The notes: generated by a model not told the origin, from the letters alone. Shown: positions 26,410-35,691, counted from the first letter of the stretch. The stretch is DNA of 64,000 nt from Roseovarius arcticus (GCF_006125015.1 NZ_SZZN01000001.1:3410001-3474000), one strand, 5' to 3'. Made by a program: numbers and translations.

Positions 26410-27963
26410 TCAGTAGTAGTTCGCATCAGGCTTCTCGGCCTTGCGGCGGGCGATGTAGGCGCAAATCTCCTCATCTATCGCGGGGTCGAGGCCCGGATCG
26501 ACGTAGCGGTCCAGCGTGTCCTTCCACAGCAGGTTGGCGCGCTGCGCGGCATCAAGGCCGCCATCGGCGCTCCACTGTTCGAACGAGTTGTTATCGGGCG
26601 TATCGGGGCGGAAGAATGCGGTCAGGAAATTGGCTTGGGTGTGATCGGCGCCAAGAAAATGCTTGCCCGGGCCAGTCTGCGCAATGGCGTCCATGGCTTG
26701 CGCGTTCTCGCTTAGGTCGATACCGTCAAAGAAGCGTGCGACCTTGCCGCATATATCGGCGTCCAGCATGGTTTTCTCAAACCCGGTGACCAGCCCGCCC
26801 TCCAGCCATCCGGTGGCGTGATTTATCACGTTGGCGCCCGCGAACATCGACATCATCAGGCCCCAAGTTGCCTCTTGCTGGCTCTGACCGTCCGGCAGCT
26901 TGGAGGCCGACAGCGTCCCGACAGTGTGCAGAGGCACGCCAAGGCGGCGCGCCAGTTGCCCCGCCGCCAGCACCATCTGTCCAGCTTCGGGTGTGCCGAA
27001 GGTAGGCGCGCCGTTCTGCATCGAGAGGGTCGAGGCGAAGCTGCCCATCAGGCAGGGCGCGCCGGGGGCGATCAGCTGCACCAGCGACAGTGTCGCCAGC
27101 GCCTCGGCCAATACCTGCGTCATCGTTCCGGCAACGGTGCAAGGGCTCATCGCGCCCGACAGCACCCAAGGCGTGCAGGCGACCGGCTGGCCCGCGCGGG
27201 CATATGTCTTGAGCGCGCCGGACATGTGGCTGTCCATCACCAAGGGCGCGTTGGTATTCGACACACAATAAAGCACGGCGTTGTTCGCGACAAAATCCTC
27301 GCCAAACAGAATGCGCGCGATGTCGATAGAGTGGCCTGCCCGCTCGGCCCCGATGAACGCACCCATGAACGGGCGATCGGACCAGCGAATGTGACCGTAT
27401 AGCATATCCAGATGACGCTTGTTCGCAGGTAGATCGACAGGCTCGCACACCACGCCGCCGGAATGGTGCAGATGCGGGATCGTCTGGTGCAGTTTTATGA
27501 GCCGGGTGAAATCATCGTGAGTGGCATAGCGGCGTCCCTTGTCCAGATCATGAACGAAAGGCGGGCCCCATGAGGGGCAGAGCACAGTATTAGCGCCGCC
27601 GATACGAACCGAATTTTCCGGGTTTCGCGCGGCTTGGGTAAACTCTGCGGGGGCAGTCGCCTGAATGGTCTGGCGGCAGAAGCCGGGGTCGAACCGAACG
27701 CGCGTGCCTTGCACGTCACAGCCCGCATCGCGAAAGATTTCAAGGATCTCGGGATCGTCGTGGAATTCCATGCCAGTGTCGCGCAGGATCGCGTCAGCGT
27801 TATGCTCTATCAGCTCCAGACCCTCTTGCGAGAGGATCTCCATACAGCCGACCTTTCGAGTGATATAGGGAATGCGAGGCGCGGTTTCCTGTGCGCGGCG
27901 GGCACCGCGGCCTTCGCGGCCACCGCTGCGTCGGCGGCGCTCTTTGGGTTCTGCAACGGTCAC
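26410..27963 (-). CDS. Trimethylamine methyltransferase (MttB) superfamily protein, non-pyrrolysine
   Basis: 517 residues from a GTG start. The protein is colinear with the MttB superfamily: N-terminal Arg-rich stretch, ILSQEGLELIEHNADAILRDTG near residue 45, GGANTVLCPSWGPPF near 125 and GTMTQVLAEALATLSLVQL near 280. There is no in-frame TAG, so it is a non-pyrrolysine member. Characterised relatives demethylate glycine betaine and other quaternary amines with a corrinoid partner, but no corrinoid-binding protein gene is present here. GTG at 27963 is chosen because AAGGAGG lies eight bases upstream and the product then begins like roseobacter homologues (MTVAEPKERRRRSGG). It heads the minus-strand operon, divergent from the LysR gene. 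Confidence 0.88.
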   Translation of the reverse strand: MTVAEPKERRRRSGGREGRGARRAQETAPRIPYITRKVGCMEILSQEGLELIEHNADAILRDTGMEFHDDPEILEIFRDAGCDVQGTRVRFDPGFCRQTIQATAPAEFTQAARNPENSVRIGGANTVLCPSWGPPFVHDLDKGRRYATHDDFTRLIKLHQTIPHLHHSGGVVCEPVDLPANKRHLDMLYGHIRWSDRPFMGAFIGAERAGHSIDIARILFGEDFVANNAVLYCVSNTNAPLVMDSHMSGALKTYARAGQPVACTPWVLSGAMSPCTVAGTMTQVLAEALATLSLVQLIAPGAPCLMGSFASTLSMQNGAPTFGTPEAGQMVLAAGQLARRLGVPLHTVGTLSASKLPDGQSQQEATWGLMMSMFAGANVINHATGWLEGGLVTGFEKTMLDADICGKVARFFDGIDLSENAQAMDAIAQTGPGKHFLGADHTQANFLTAFFRPDTPDNNSFEQWSADGGLDAAQRANLLWKDTLDRYVDPGLDPAIDEEICAYIARRKAEKPDANYY

Positions 27964-28075
27964 GGGCGGCCCCTCCTTGGCCGTTATATGGGCCATCTTG
28001 CGGGGCCACATTGCAAATCATTTCATGCAGTATCAGTATAACTAATAGTAGCGTGCATTTCAGCGAGGTCCGATC

Positions 28076-29038
28076 ATGTCCTTTGACAGTAACATTATTC
28101 GGTCGATCGAGGTCTTTGTCGCGCTCGTTGAGACGGGCAAAATGACCGTGGCCGCCGAGGTGATGGGCCTCAGCCAATCGGCGGTGTCCCAACATCTGGC
28201 GCTGCTGGAGCGGACGTTTGACGTGACCATCTTTGACCGCTCGGTCAGGCCGCTGCAACTGACGCAGGCCGGCACGCTCTTTCACCGGCACGCGCTGCGC
28301 ATCCTTGGCGGGGTCGAGGATCTGGTGGCCGACATGCGCCATCAGGGCGCGCGCCCGATCAGCAATCTGCGCGTCGGTATTCAGGCGTCTATTGCAACCA
28401 CGCTGACCCCCGATCTGATAACGCTGGCGCAGGCCGATTTCGGCGTCGAGGACATGACGATCCACGCAGGCCAGAGCAAGGATCACGAGGGGCGATTGCG
28501 CACGCGCAAGGCCGATCTGGTGATCACGTCGGACCCGCTATATGATCTGGACGGGCTGGAGCGGCACCCGATTATGACCGAATCGTTCCTCTTGGTCCTG
28601 CCCCAGGGTTATCGCGGCCCTACCACCAGCATCGGCGAGTTGCTGCAAAATCTGCCGCTGATCCGGTTTGCCGCCACCACCAATGTCGGACGCCTGACCG
28701 AGCAGCATCTGCGCAGGCTAAAAGTGCGCACGCCGCGCGTGATTCAGGCGGATCGCTCCAGCATGGTGACCGCCTGCGTTGCACGCGGCATGGGGTTTAC
28801 CTTTCTCACGCCCAGCCTGCTGATCGACGGCTTTGTGGAGCAGATGCCGCTGAACATCAGGCCCCTGCCGATCACTGGCTTTTCGCGTAGCATAACGTTG
28901 CTGGCGCGCGACAGGGATTTGGGCGGTCTGCCCGCCGCCTTTGCCAAGGCGACCAAGCAGATTCTGGCGCAGCAGATCGCGCGCCAGATGGGCGCCGCGG
29001 GGACTGGTGCGGTTCAGTTCGCACCGGACGACGGGTAG
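28076..29038 (+). CDS. LysR family transcriptional regulator
   Basis: 320 residues: an N-terminal winged helix-turn-helix (MTVAAEVMGLSQSAVSQHLALLE near 22-44, then FDRSVRPLQLTQAG) and a C-terminal LysR substrate-binding domain. Start ATG at 28076 with GAGG upstream. It diverges from the MttB-like/FAD-GcvT/aminotransferase operon with 112 bases between the start codons, the classical layout for a LysR regulator that controls the neighbouring catabolic operon. The co-inducer is unknown but probably a methylated amine or intermediate of that pathway. Confidence 0.92.
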   Translation: MSFDSNIIRSIEVFVALVETGKMTVAAEVMGLSQSAVSQHLALLERTFDVTIFDRSVRPLQLTQAGTLFHRHALRILGGVEDLVADMRHQGARPISNLRVGIQASIATTLTPDLITLAQADFGVEDMTIHAGQSKDHEGRLRTRKADLVITSDPLYDLDGLERHPIMTESFLLVLPQGYRGPTTSIGELLQNLPLIRFAATTNVGRLTEQHLRRLKVRTPRVIQADRSSMVTACVARGMGFTFLTPSLLIDGFVEQMPLNIRPLPITGFSRSITLLARDRDLGGLPAAFAKATKQILAQQIARQMGAAGTGAVQFAPDDG

Positions 29039-29041
29039 TTG

Positions 29042-30624
29042 CTATCCCTCCAGATGCGCCAGCCTTAGGGGCGCGCTAGCTGCATCCATCAGGTCCAGCA
29101 CGCGGGGCGGCGTCAGGGGCAGCTCATTGACCTGCTTGCCCGTAGCGTTGGCGACCGCGCAGGCGATGGTTGCGCCCACATTCAGAATCGGAACCTCGCC
29201 CGCGCCCTTGGTACCCAGTGGGCCGATGGACGGCGCGCCCTCATACATCTCAAGCGTAATGGGCAGTGTGTCGCCCGCCAGCGGTATCTTGTAAGTCTCG
29301 AACCCGTCCTGCTCGATACGGCCATCCGGGCCGATCGTAACCTCCTCATGGAGCGCATAGCCAAGGCCCTGCACCACTCCGCCCTGCACTTGGCTCGCAA
29401 TAGCGCGCGGATTGATCGCACGGCCCACATCCTGCACGACGCGGTAATCCAGCACATGGACATGCCCTGCTGCCCGATCGACCGCGACATCGCAGCTGTG
29501 AACGGCAAAGACGGGGATATCTATCGCGTCGATGAAATGCCCGGCGGCACAGCAAGGCATCGCAGGCGTGCCGGGTGCGGTGAACGCGCCCGTGCCCGAC
29601 ACCGGGCCGTAGCGCGCCTCATGTTCGGCGATGACGATCTGGATCGCGGCGCCTGTGCCGGGGCGGTCCTCAATCTCGACCCGCCCATTTATCAGCACCA
29701 GCTTCGCGGCGTTAAGCGGTAGGGCGGCATTCTTAGCCGCCATCCGCATTAGCATTGGGCGCAGAACGTCACCTTCAAACACCTGCCCGGTCGCGCTCAG
29801 CGCACCGTCGCCGACGACGTGGCGCTTACGGAATTCCACCGGGTCCATGCTGATAGCGCGGCAAATCTCGTCGGTATGCCGTTCTAGCGCGAAGGTATTA
29901 TAGACGCCCTTGCAGGCACGAAACGCACCGTTCGGCGGCGTGTTGGTGCAGACGGCCTGCGTGGTCAGGCGCGCCGCGCCCAGCCGGTAATTACCGCCCA
30001 GAGTGTGCGCCGTCATGGTGGTAAGGAACACCTGCTCGCCGCCATATGCGCCGCAATCCATCAGGACTCTGCCATCGCGTGCGACGATCTCGCCATTTGC
30101 GGTGACGGCAGAGCGCAGCCTGATCTCTGCATTTTCACGGCAAAGGCAGGTCAGCATTTCCTCTTCGCGGCCGAGGGCGAGGCTGACAGCCTGCCCCAAT
30201 TTCTGCGCGAGAATCGCTGCATAAGGCTCGACCGAGCAGTCGAACTTCAGGCCAAAACCGCCACCTACGGGCGGCACAGTGACGCGCACCTTCGAGGGCG
30301 AAATTCCGAGCGCGGTTGCAGGGACGACGCGCACCGTCCAAGGCGTGTGTGTCGAGGTGATGATGTGGTGGCGCCAGTGTGTCGGCTGCAATCGCGGCAA
30401 GCGGTTCGCCATGATAGCGCACATTATCGCGCGCAAGGATCGGATGATCCGCGATACCCAGGCCGTGCAGACCCGGCGCATCCGCCGCAGTCGCGATGGC
30501 CCGCACGCCAGGCATCGCACGCGCGGCGTCCAGATCCAGCGGTGTACTTCGTGCGCCCGCGCAGCTTGTCCGCAGCGTCGCGGCGGGGGTCGTTCATCAC
30601 CGCCTTGTGGCTCTGACCCGTCAT
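29042..30624 (-). pseudogene. Xanthine dehydrogenase family molybdopterin-binding subunit, decayed by deletions and frameshifts
   Basis: Residual gene for the large Mo-cofactor subunit of a xanthine/aldehyde oxidase-type hydroxylase. An intact product would be about 750 residues; only about 527 codons remain, spread over three frames. Piece 1 (from ATG 30624) ends near KLRGRTKYTAG. Piece 2 runs from LDLDAARAMPGVRAIATAADAPG to YHGEPLAAIAADTL. Piece 3 runs from about 30375 to the stop at 29042 (STHTPWTVRVVPAT, VTVPPVGGGFG, then TKGAGEVPILN near the end). The joins lack about 20-25 codons at the first break and well over 100 at the second, so these are out-of-frame deletions. The C-terminal frame is long and clean, so decay may be recent. 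Product not functional. Confidence 0.85.
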
Positions 30625-30730
30625 GGTGCGGTCTCCACATCTTGCAAAGACATCACCGCGTCGATGATCCGCTCGTATCCGGTGCAGCGGCACAGATTGC
30701 GGGCCATGTCCTGCCGTTCATCTGCGCCGC
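30621..30730 (-). pseudogene. (2Fe-2S)-binding subunit of xanthine dehydrogenase-type enzyme, 3' remnant
   Basis: The translated remnant ADERQDMARNLCRCTGYERI followed by IDAVMSLQDVETAP is the C-terminal second cluster motif (NLCRCTGY) of the small iron-sulfur subunit of molybdenum hydroxylases. The first, plant-ferredoxin-type cluster and the CGxC motif are missing. Upstream the frame runs into the 5' region of the divergent TAXI-TRAP gene. Its TGA overlaps the ATG of the large-subunit gene (30621-30624), the original operon coupling. The left limit is approximate. Confidence 0.75.
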
Positions 30731-30821
30731 TGCGCAGAGGAAACTTGCGCCGCGCTGCGCCTGCGTCATACTGTGGCAGCCCCGCCTCCGGAAGGGATGC
30801 GGGCACCAAGGGAGGTTTACA

Positions 30822-31772
30822 ATGAACAAGATCACATCCGCCGTAGGCGGCGCCATTCTGGCCGCAGTCGCATTGGGCGCACCGGCCAAGGCCGACGAAT
30901 TCATCAACGTGCTGACCGGGGGCACTTCGGGCGTTTATTACCCGCTGGGCGCCGGCCTCGCCAATATTTATGGCGAGAAAATCGAAGGGGCGCGCACGCA
31001 GGTCCAATCGACCAAGGCCAGCGTCGAGAACCTGAACCTGCTGCAAAGTGGCGGCGGCGAAATCGCCTTTGCACTGGGCGATTCGGTTGCCGCTGCATGG
31101 GCTGGCGACGAGGAGGCCGGATTTCCGGCCAAGCTGGACCAACTTCGCGGTATTGCAGCGATCTATCCGAACTTTATCCAAGTCGTGGCATCAAAGGAGT
31201 CGGGCATCACCGACTTTGAAGGCCTCAAAGGCCGGAGCCTCTCAGTTGGCGCACCTGCGTCGGGGACTGAGTTGAACGCGCGCGCCATCTTTGGCGCGAT
31301 GGACATGTCCTACGACGATCTGGGCAAGGTCGAGTATCTGCCCTTCGCCGAATCGGTCGAGCTGATCAAGAACCGCCAGTTAGACGGCACTCTGCAATCG
31401 GCGGGCTTGGGCGTTGCGTCGATCCGCGATCTGTCATCTTCGTTGCCGATCACAGTTGTGGCGATCCCCGCCTCGGTCGCGGAAACGCTGGGCGCGCCCT
31501 ATATCGCGGCCACCATCCCGGCCGGTACCTATGATGGGCAAGACGCAGACGTGCCGACAGTGGCAGTGTCGAATTACCTGGTCAGCCATGCAGGCGTCAG
31601 TGACGAAACGGCATATCAGATGACCAAGCAGCTGTTCGAAAACCTCGATACACTGGTTGCAGCGCATCAGGCCGCATCGCAGATCACGGTGGAGCATGCG
31701 CTGGACGGTATGCCCATTCCGCTGCACCCGGGCGCCGAGCGCTACTACCGCGAGCAAGGCCTCATCCAGTAA
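30822..31772 (+). CDS. TAXI family TRAP transporter solute-binding protein
   Basis: 316 residues with a signal peptide (MNKITSAVGGAILAAVALGA, cleavage near AKA). The mature start EFINVLTGGTSGVYYPLGAG is the TAXI-family signature, followed by STKASVENLNLL and the SVGAPASGTELNA segment. It would capture a substrate in the periplasm for the fused TRAP permease downstream. Known TAXI ligands are few (glutamate/glutamine type); the substrate is not predictable. The start ATG at 30822 has AAGGGAGG five bases upstream; a longer open frame upstream is not coding. The gene lies next to a decayed molybdenum hydroxylase operon on the other strand. Confidence 0.93.
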   Translation: MNKITSAVGGAILAAVALGAPAKADEFINVLTGGTSGVYYPLGAGLANIYGEKIEGARTQVQSTKASVENLNLLQSGGGEIAFALGDSVAAAWAGDEEAGFPAKLDQLRGIAAIYPNFIQVVASKESGITDFEGLKGRSLSVGAPASGTELNARAIFGAMDMSYDDLGKVEYLPFAESVELIKNRQLDGTLQSAGLGVASIRDLSSSLPITVVAIPASVAETLGAPYIAATIPAGTYDGQDADVPTVAVSNYLVSHAGVSDETAYQMTKQLFENLDTLVAAHQAASQITVEHALDGMPIPLHPGAERYYREQGLIQ

Positions 31773-31782
31773 GGCCATCTCC

Positions 31783-31810
31783 GGGCCGCGCACCTCATAA
31801 TGCGCGGCCC
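31783..31810 (+). terminator. Intra-operon stem-loop after TAXI solute-binding protein gene
   Basis: A perfect 10-base stem GGGCCGCGCA (31783-31792) / TGCGCGGCCC (31801-31810) with an 8-base loop, 10 bases after the stop codon and without a T-run. As with the betaine importer, it probably raises the binding protein level relative to the permease by stabilising the mRNA or by partial termination. Confidence 0.65.
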
Positions 31811-31838
31811 AATCGCATCCGCCAGTCCGGAGCCACTC

Positions 31839-33914
31839 ATGACAAATCCAACCGTTCCGCCCATTCCTTCCGAGGTGCATGGCGTCGATTTTCCACCCGG
31901 CACGGTGGGGCGCCTGCTGTTCTGGATCGCGATCGTCTTTTCGATATTTCAGATCATCACGGCAGCGCATGTCGTCGACCTATCCAGCCAGATCACGCGT
32001 GCATTTCACGTCGGCTTTCTCACGCTGCTGGCGTTTCCGCTGGTCGCATATGCGCGCAGTGCATCGACTAATATCCGCACGCTCGCTTGGGCCTTTGCTG
32101 CGGCTGGCGTTGCTGTCGCACTCTATCAATGGTGGGAATATCAGCCGCTGATCCTGCGCGCTGGGCGTCCTCTGGACCAAGATATTGTGATGGGCGTTGT
32201 CGCATTAGCTGTCGTGTTCGCCGCTGCTTGGGCCATGATGGGTCCGGCGCTGCCAATCATCGCAGGCGGCTTTCTGGCCTACTGTTTTTTTGGTGAATAC
32301 CTGCCGTCCCCGTTTAATCATCGCGGCTATGGCTTTGGCCAGGTCGTCGATCACATGGCCTACGGGACCGAGGGGATCTACGGCATCCCGACATTCGTGT
32401 CGTCGACCTACATCTTCCTCTTTATCCTCTTTGGTGCGTTTCTGGAAAAGGCTGGTATGATCCGGCTGTTCACCGACGTCGCCATGGGCATGTTCGGCCA
32501 CAAACAAGGCGGCGCAGCCAAGGTCGCCGTCGTGTCCTCGGGCCTGATGGGCACCATTTCCGGCTCGGGTGTGGCGAATGTCGTCACGACCGGTCAATTC
32601 ACCATCCCCCTGATGAAGCGGTTTGGTTATCGCCCGGCCTTTGCTGGCGGGGTAGAGGCGACGGCCTCGATGGGGGGGCAGATCATGCCGCCGGTGATGG
32701 GCGCTGTCGCCTTCATCATGGCCGAAACGCTGGACGTGCAATATATCGAAGTGGTGCGCGCCGCGCTGATCCCTGCGATCCTTTATTTCCTGTCTGCCTT
32801 TTGGATGGTCCATCTGGAGGCTGGCCGCTACGGCCTTAAGGGCCTTGCGCTGGCCGATCTGCCCTCACCGCTGGAGGCGCTCAAGCGTAACTGGATGCTG
32901 CTAGTCCCGTTGGGCGTGCTTATCTACCTTCTCTTTGGTGGCTATACGCCGCTTTTCGCCGGCACTATCGGGCTGGGACTGACGGTCCTTCTGATCCTGG
33001 GCGGCTCAGCGGCGCTGAACCTGCCTGCAGGCATTTTCCGCATCATATTCTGGGTCACACTGGGCCTTGTCGCTGCGGGATTTCTGCAATGGGGGACGGA
33101 GGTTCTGTTTGCCGCTATTGCCGCGCTGATCGCGTGGTGCGCCGTCACAAAGGGCGGACGCGAAACGCTGGCGCTTTGCCGTGACAGCCTTGCGGACGGG
33201 GCCAAGACGGCGCTGCCCGTAGGTGTGGCATGCGCGCTGGTGGGTATCATCATCGGCACCATGACCCTGACGGGCGCGGCCAACACGTTCGGCCAGTTTA
33301 TCGTGTCGGTGGGCCAATCCAGCCTGTTTCTGTCGCTGATCCTGACGATGCTGACATGCATTCTCTTGGGCATGGGTATCCCAACGATCCCGAATTACAT
33401 CATTACGTCCTCCATCGCCGGGCCTGCCCTGCTGGCCCTTGGCGTGCCGTTGATCGTGTCACACATGTTTGTCTTTTACTTCGGTATCTTGGCGGATCTG
33501 ACGCCGCCCGTCGCGCTTGCATGTTTTGCCGCAGCGCCGATTGCTAAGGAAAGCGGGCTTAAAATCTCGTTTGAGGCGATCAAGGTGGCGGCGGCCGGCT
33601 TCGTCATTCCGTTTATGGCGGTCTATACGCCTGCGCTGATGCTGCAGGATGGCGGGCCGCTGGCCGAGGCGATCGGATACTGGCCCGCCGTGGCCTATGT
33701 TGTGGCCAAGACTGCCATTTCGATTGGCCTCTGGGGCGCTGCTGTCATCGGCTGGGTCGGGCGCCCGCTAGGCTGGCCACTGCGCATCCTTGCGATCGTG
33801 GCGGCCTTTACCTTGGTCGCGGCGTTACCCCTCACGGACGAGATCGGCTTTGCCCTTGCCCTTCTCTTTGCGGGGAGTGTCTGGATGACGCGGCGGCGCT
33901 CGGCTGAGGTATGA
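31839..33914 (+). CDS. TRAP transporter fused permease (4TM/12TM, TAXI type)
   Basis: 691 residues, a fusion of the small (DctQ-like) and large (DctM-like) membrane subunits, typical of TAXI-type TRAP systems. Many hydrophobic segments are visible. DctM-like motifs include VVSSGLMGTISGSGVANVVT near residue 230, EATASMGGQIMPPVMGAVAF near 275 and LGMGIPTIPNYI near 510. It works with the TAXI binding protein as a cation-driven importer in the inner membrane. I start at ATG 31839 (MTNPTVPPIPSEV), with GGAG upstream, rather than at 31800, which lies inside the hairpin. It overlaps the DUF1850 gene by four bases. Confidence 0.94.
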   Translation: MTNPTVPPIPSEVHGVDFPPGTVGRLLFWIAIVFSIFQIITAAHVVDLSSQITRAFHVGFLTLLAFPLVAYARSASTNIRTLAWAFAAAGVAVALYQWWEYQPLILRAGRPLDQDIVMGVVALAVVFAAAWAMMGPALPIIAGGFLAYCFFGEYLPSPFNHRGYGFGQVVDHMAYGTEGIYGIPTFVSSTYIFLFILFGAFLEKAGMIRLFTDVAMGMFGHKQGGAAKVAVVSSGLMGTISGSGVANVVTTGQFTIPLMKRFGYRPAFAGGVEATASMGGQIMPPVMGAVAFIMAETLDVQYIEVVRAALIPAILYFLSAFWMVHLEAGRYGLKGLALADLPSPLEALKRNWMLLVPLGVLIYLLFGGYTPLFAGTIGLGLTVLLILGGSAALNLPAGIFRIIFWVTLGLVAAGFLQWGTEVLFAAIAALIAWCAVTKGGRETLALCRDSLADGAKTALPVGVACALVGIIIGTMTLTGAANTFGQFIVSVGQSSLFLSLILTMLTCILLGMGIPTIPNYIITSSIAGPALLALGVPLIVSHMFVFYFGILADLTPPVALACFAAAPIAKESGLKISFEAIKVAAAGFVIPFMAVYTPALMLQDGGPLAEAIGYWPAVAYVVAKTAISIGLWGAAVIGWVGRPLGWPLRILAIVAAFTLVAALPLTDEIGFALALLFAGSVWMTRRRSAEV

Positions 33915-34309
33915 CCTGCCTTGCCGTGGGCGCTATGGTGCTGGCCTTGGCATCGCCCACCTTTCAGCTCAGCTGGACACACTCGGTCGAGCATGTGGAG
34001 TGGCAGGAGGAGTGGCGCGTGTCCGGCAGTACCCTGACGCTGGACACCGCACGCATCCGCGGCTCTGGCGCAGGGATGGAGCCGGGTGACAAGGCTGTGC
34101 TAAAGGACGGCTGGTGGGAATGGCCCGGCGCGCTGAGCGTGCCGTCATTGGTGCTGGCCGCTTCCGGTGCGACAGGGGGCGGCTGGACAATATGCACGGA
34201 CGGCACCTGTTCGCAAATCGGTACCGCATCCGGTGCGCCACTGATCATCGCGCCTTGTAGCGGCGATGCAATCCCGGAACCTGCCGCCACTGGTAAAACG
34301 AGCGGATGA
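33911..34309 (+). CDS. DUF1850 domain-containing protein (TRAP-associated)
   Basis: 132 residues with an N-terminal hydrophobic stretch (MTCLAVGAMVLALASP), so probably exported or membrane-anchored. Family marks are FQLSWTHSVEHVEWQEEW and the GSGAGMEPGD turn. DUF1850 genes commonly accompany TAXI-TRAP operons; the function is unknown. The start overlaps the permease stop (ATGA, 33911-33914), so it is part of the transporter operon. Two Cys (TICTDGTC) and a third near the end could form a disulfide. Confidence 0.85.
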   Translation: MTCLAVGAMVLALASPTFQLSWTHSVEHVEWQEEWRVSGSTLTLDTARIRGSGAGMEPGDKAVLKDGWWEWPGALSVPSLVLAASGATGGGWTICTDGTCSQIGTASGAPLIIAPCSGDAIPEPAATGKTSG

Positions 34310-34356
34310 GGCACCAGAGGTGTCTCGTCCATATCCGCCCCGCTGAGATCAAGAGC

Positions 34357-34968
34357 CTAAGTGCCCTCGTCCTCACCGCCCTGATGCGTAATCAGCCGAT
34401 AAATATACAGACCTGCGATGCCAATCAGCAGCGCTGTCGTGACCGGGTTAAGCCAATCAGCGACGAGGGCGTATTGACTGCCCAGCGCATATCCGAGGCA
34501 GGCTAGAAGCGTTGTCCAAAATGCGGTGCCAATAAGCGAGTATATCAGGAACGGCACATGCCCCATTCCCGTCAGACCTGCGGGGACGGAGATGACAGTT
34601 CGGATGCCCGGCACCAACCGGCCCAGCAGAACCGCCATGCGGCCGTGACGCTGAAACCAGTCAGTGGCGCGGTCCAGATCATCCAGCGAGATGGTTAGCC
34701 ACCGTCCATGTCTGGCGATCAAGCGGCGCACGCGATCGCGACCGATACGGCGCGCGACCAGGTACCACAGGTACGTTCCCATCAGCGATCCGGCGCTACC
34801 AGCAAGGATCACGGCGATCATGTTCAGCTTGCCTTGATAGATTAGAAAACCAGCCATCGGCATGATGACTTCGGACGGGATGGGGGGAAAGATATTCTCG
34901 GCCAGCATCAAAAGGGCGACTGCCGCCGCGCCGGTCTGCTCAATCGCTTGGGTGATCCACTCGAACAT
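34357..34968 (-). CDS. DedA family membrane protein
   Basis: 203 residues of the DedA/SNARE-associated family, inner-membrane proteins with re-entrant helices implicated in lipid (undecaprenyl phosphate or phospholipid) translocation and envelope homeostasis. Visible motifs are the acidic pair region ENIFPPIPSEVIMPMAG near residue 24 and the basic GRLVPGIRTVISVPAGLTGM near 118. Four or more hydrophobic segments are visible. Start ATG at 34968. It stands alone between the TRAP operon and the XRE-cupin regulator. Confidence 0.92.
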   Translation of the reverse strand: MFEWITQAIEQTGAAAVALLMLAENIFPPIPSEVIMPMAGFLIYQGKLNMIAVILAGSAGSLMGTYLWYLVARRIGRDRVRRLIARHGRWLTISLDDLDRATDWFQRHGRMAVLLGRLVPGIRTVISVPAGLTGMGHVPFLIYSLIGTAFWTTLLACLGYALGSQYALVADWLNPVTTALLIGIAGLYIYRLITHQGGEDEGT

Positions 34969-35046
34969 AATGCCTTACCATTTAGCTCCGCGGCCGCGCG
35001 CGCACTTTGGGGCAACGGCTGGCCTGCGCGCAATGTTCCATCCCGT

Positions 35047-35628
35047 CTACCCAGCCTTGTCTGAAAATACATACAGGCAGCGGCATGTCTGGCCCGGCTG
35101 CGCAAGGCAGGCGTGCGGCATCGCGCCGTCGAAATGCACGCTGTCGCCGGGGGACAAGACCGCCGGTTCGTACCCTTCGGAAACAAACACCAGATCGCCT
35201 GACAGGACATACAGGAAATCTTCGGTCGCGTGGCTGTTCCACGGGCCAAAATCCGCGATGTCGGTGCAGGTGAATTCAGCGACGTAGGACTGAAACTTGC
35301 GCCCGCGCAACTCCGCCGCCAGCGGGGTCAGCGCGCTATTATCATCGGTGACGGCAGGGGCAGGCGCACCGCGCGTCACGATCATGCGCCCCGTCAGAGC
35401 AGAGGGACCGCCGGTGTGCAACAGCTCGGCCAGATCGGTGCCAAGGCCGCGTGCAAGTTTCAGCAATAGCTCGAAGGTCGGAGACAAGTTGCCGTTCTCG
35501 ATCTTGCTGAGCGTTGAGCGCGCAAAGCCAGCCCGCGCTGCCAGCGCCTCTTGGCTGAGGGAAAGGGCGATCCGCCGCGATTTTACCCGGCTGGCAAGGA
35601 AATGTCGGTCTGGCTGTTCAGTCTGCAT
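35047..35628 (-). CDS. XRE-family transcriptional regulator with C-terminal cupin domain
   Basis: 193 residues. The N-terminal part is an XRE/Cro-type helix-turn-helix (ALSLSQEALAARAGFARSTL, then SKIENGNLSPTF), and the C-terminal part a small cupin sensor (HATEDFLYVLSGDL, LSPGDSVHFDGAMPHA). Such regulators often control amino acid or polyamine metabolism and sense a small ligand in the cupin. I start at ATG 35628, with CGGAG seven bases upstream; the frame is open to 35757, which would run through the promoter. It diverges from an aminotransferase gene, and a perfect 9+9 dyad (35692-35717) lies between, so autoregulation plus control of the neighbour is likely. Confidence 0.88.
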   Translation of the reverse strand: MQTEQPDRHFLASRVKSRRIALSLSQEALAARAGFARSTLSKIENGNLSPTFELLLKLARGLGTDLAELLHTGGPSALTGRMIVTRGAPAPAVTDDNSALTPLAAELRGRKFQSYVAEFTCTDIADFGPWNSHATEDFLYVLSGDLVFVSEGYEPAVLSPGDSVHFDGAMPHACLAQPGQTCRCLYVFSDKAG

Positions 35629-35691
35629 TGCAGGCTCCGTCGGTGATTGGGGCAGATGATATGGCATAACGAGGCTGACCTCAATTGACCG

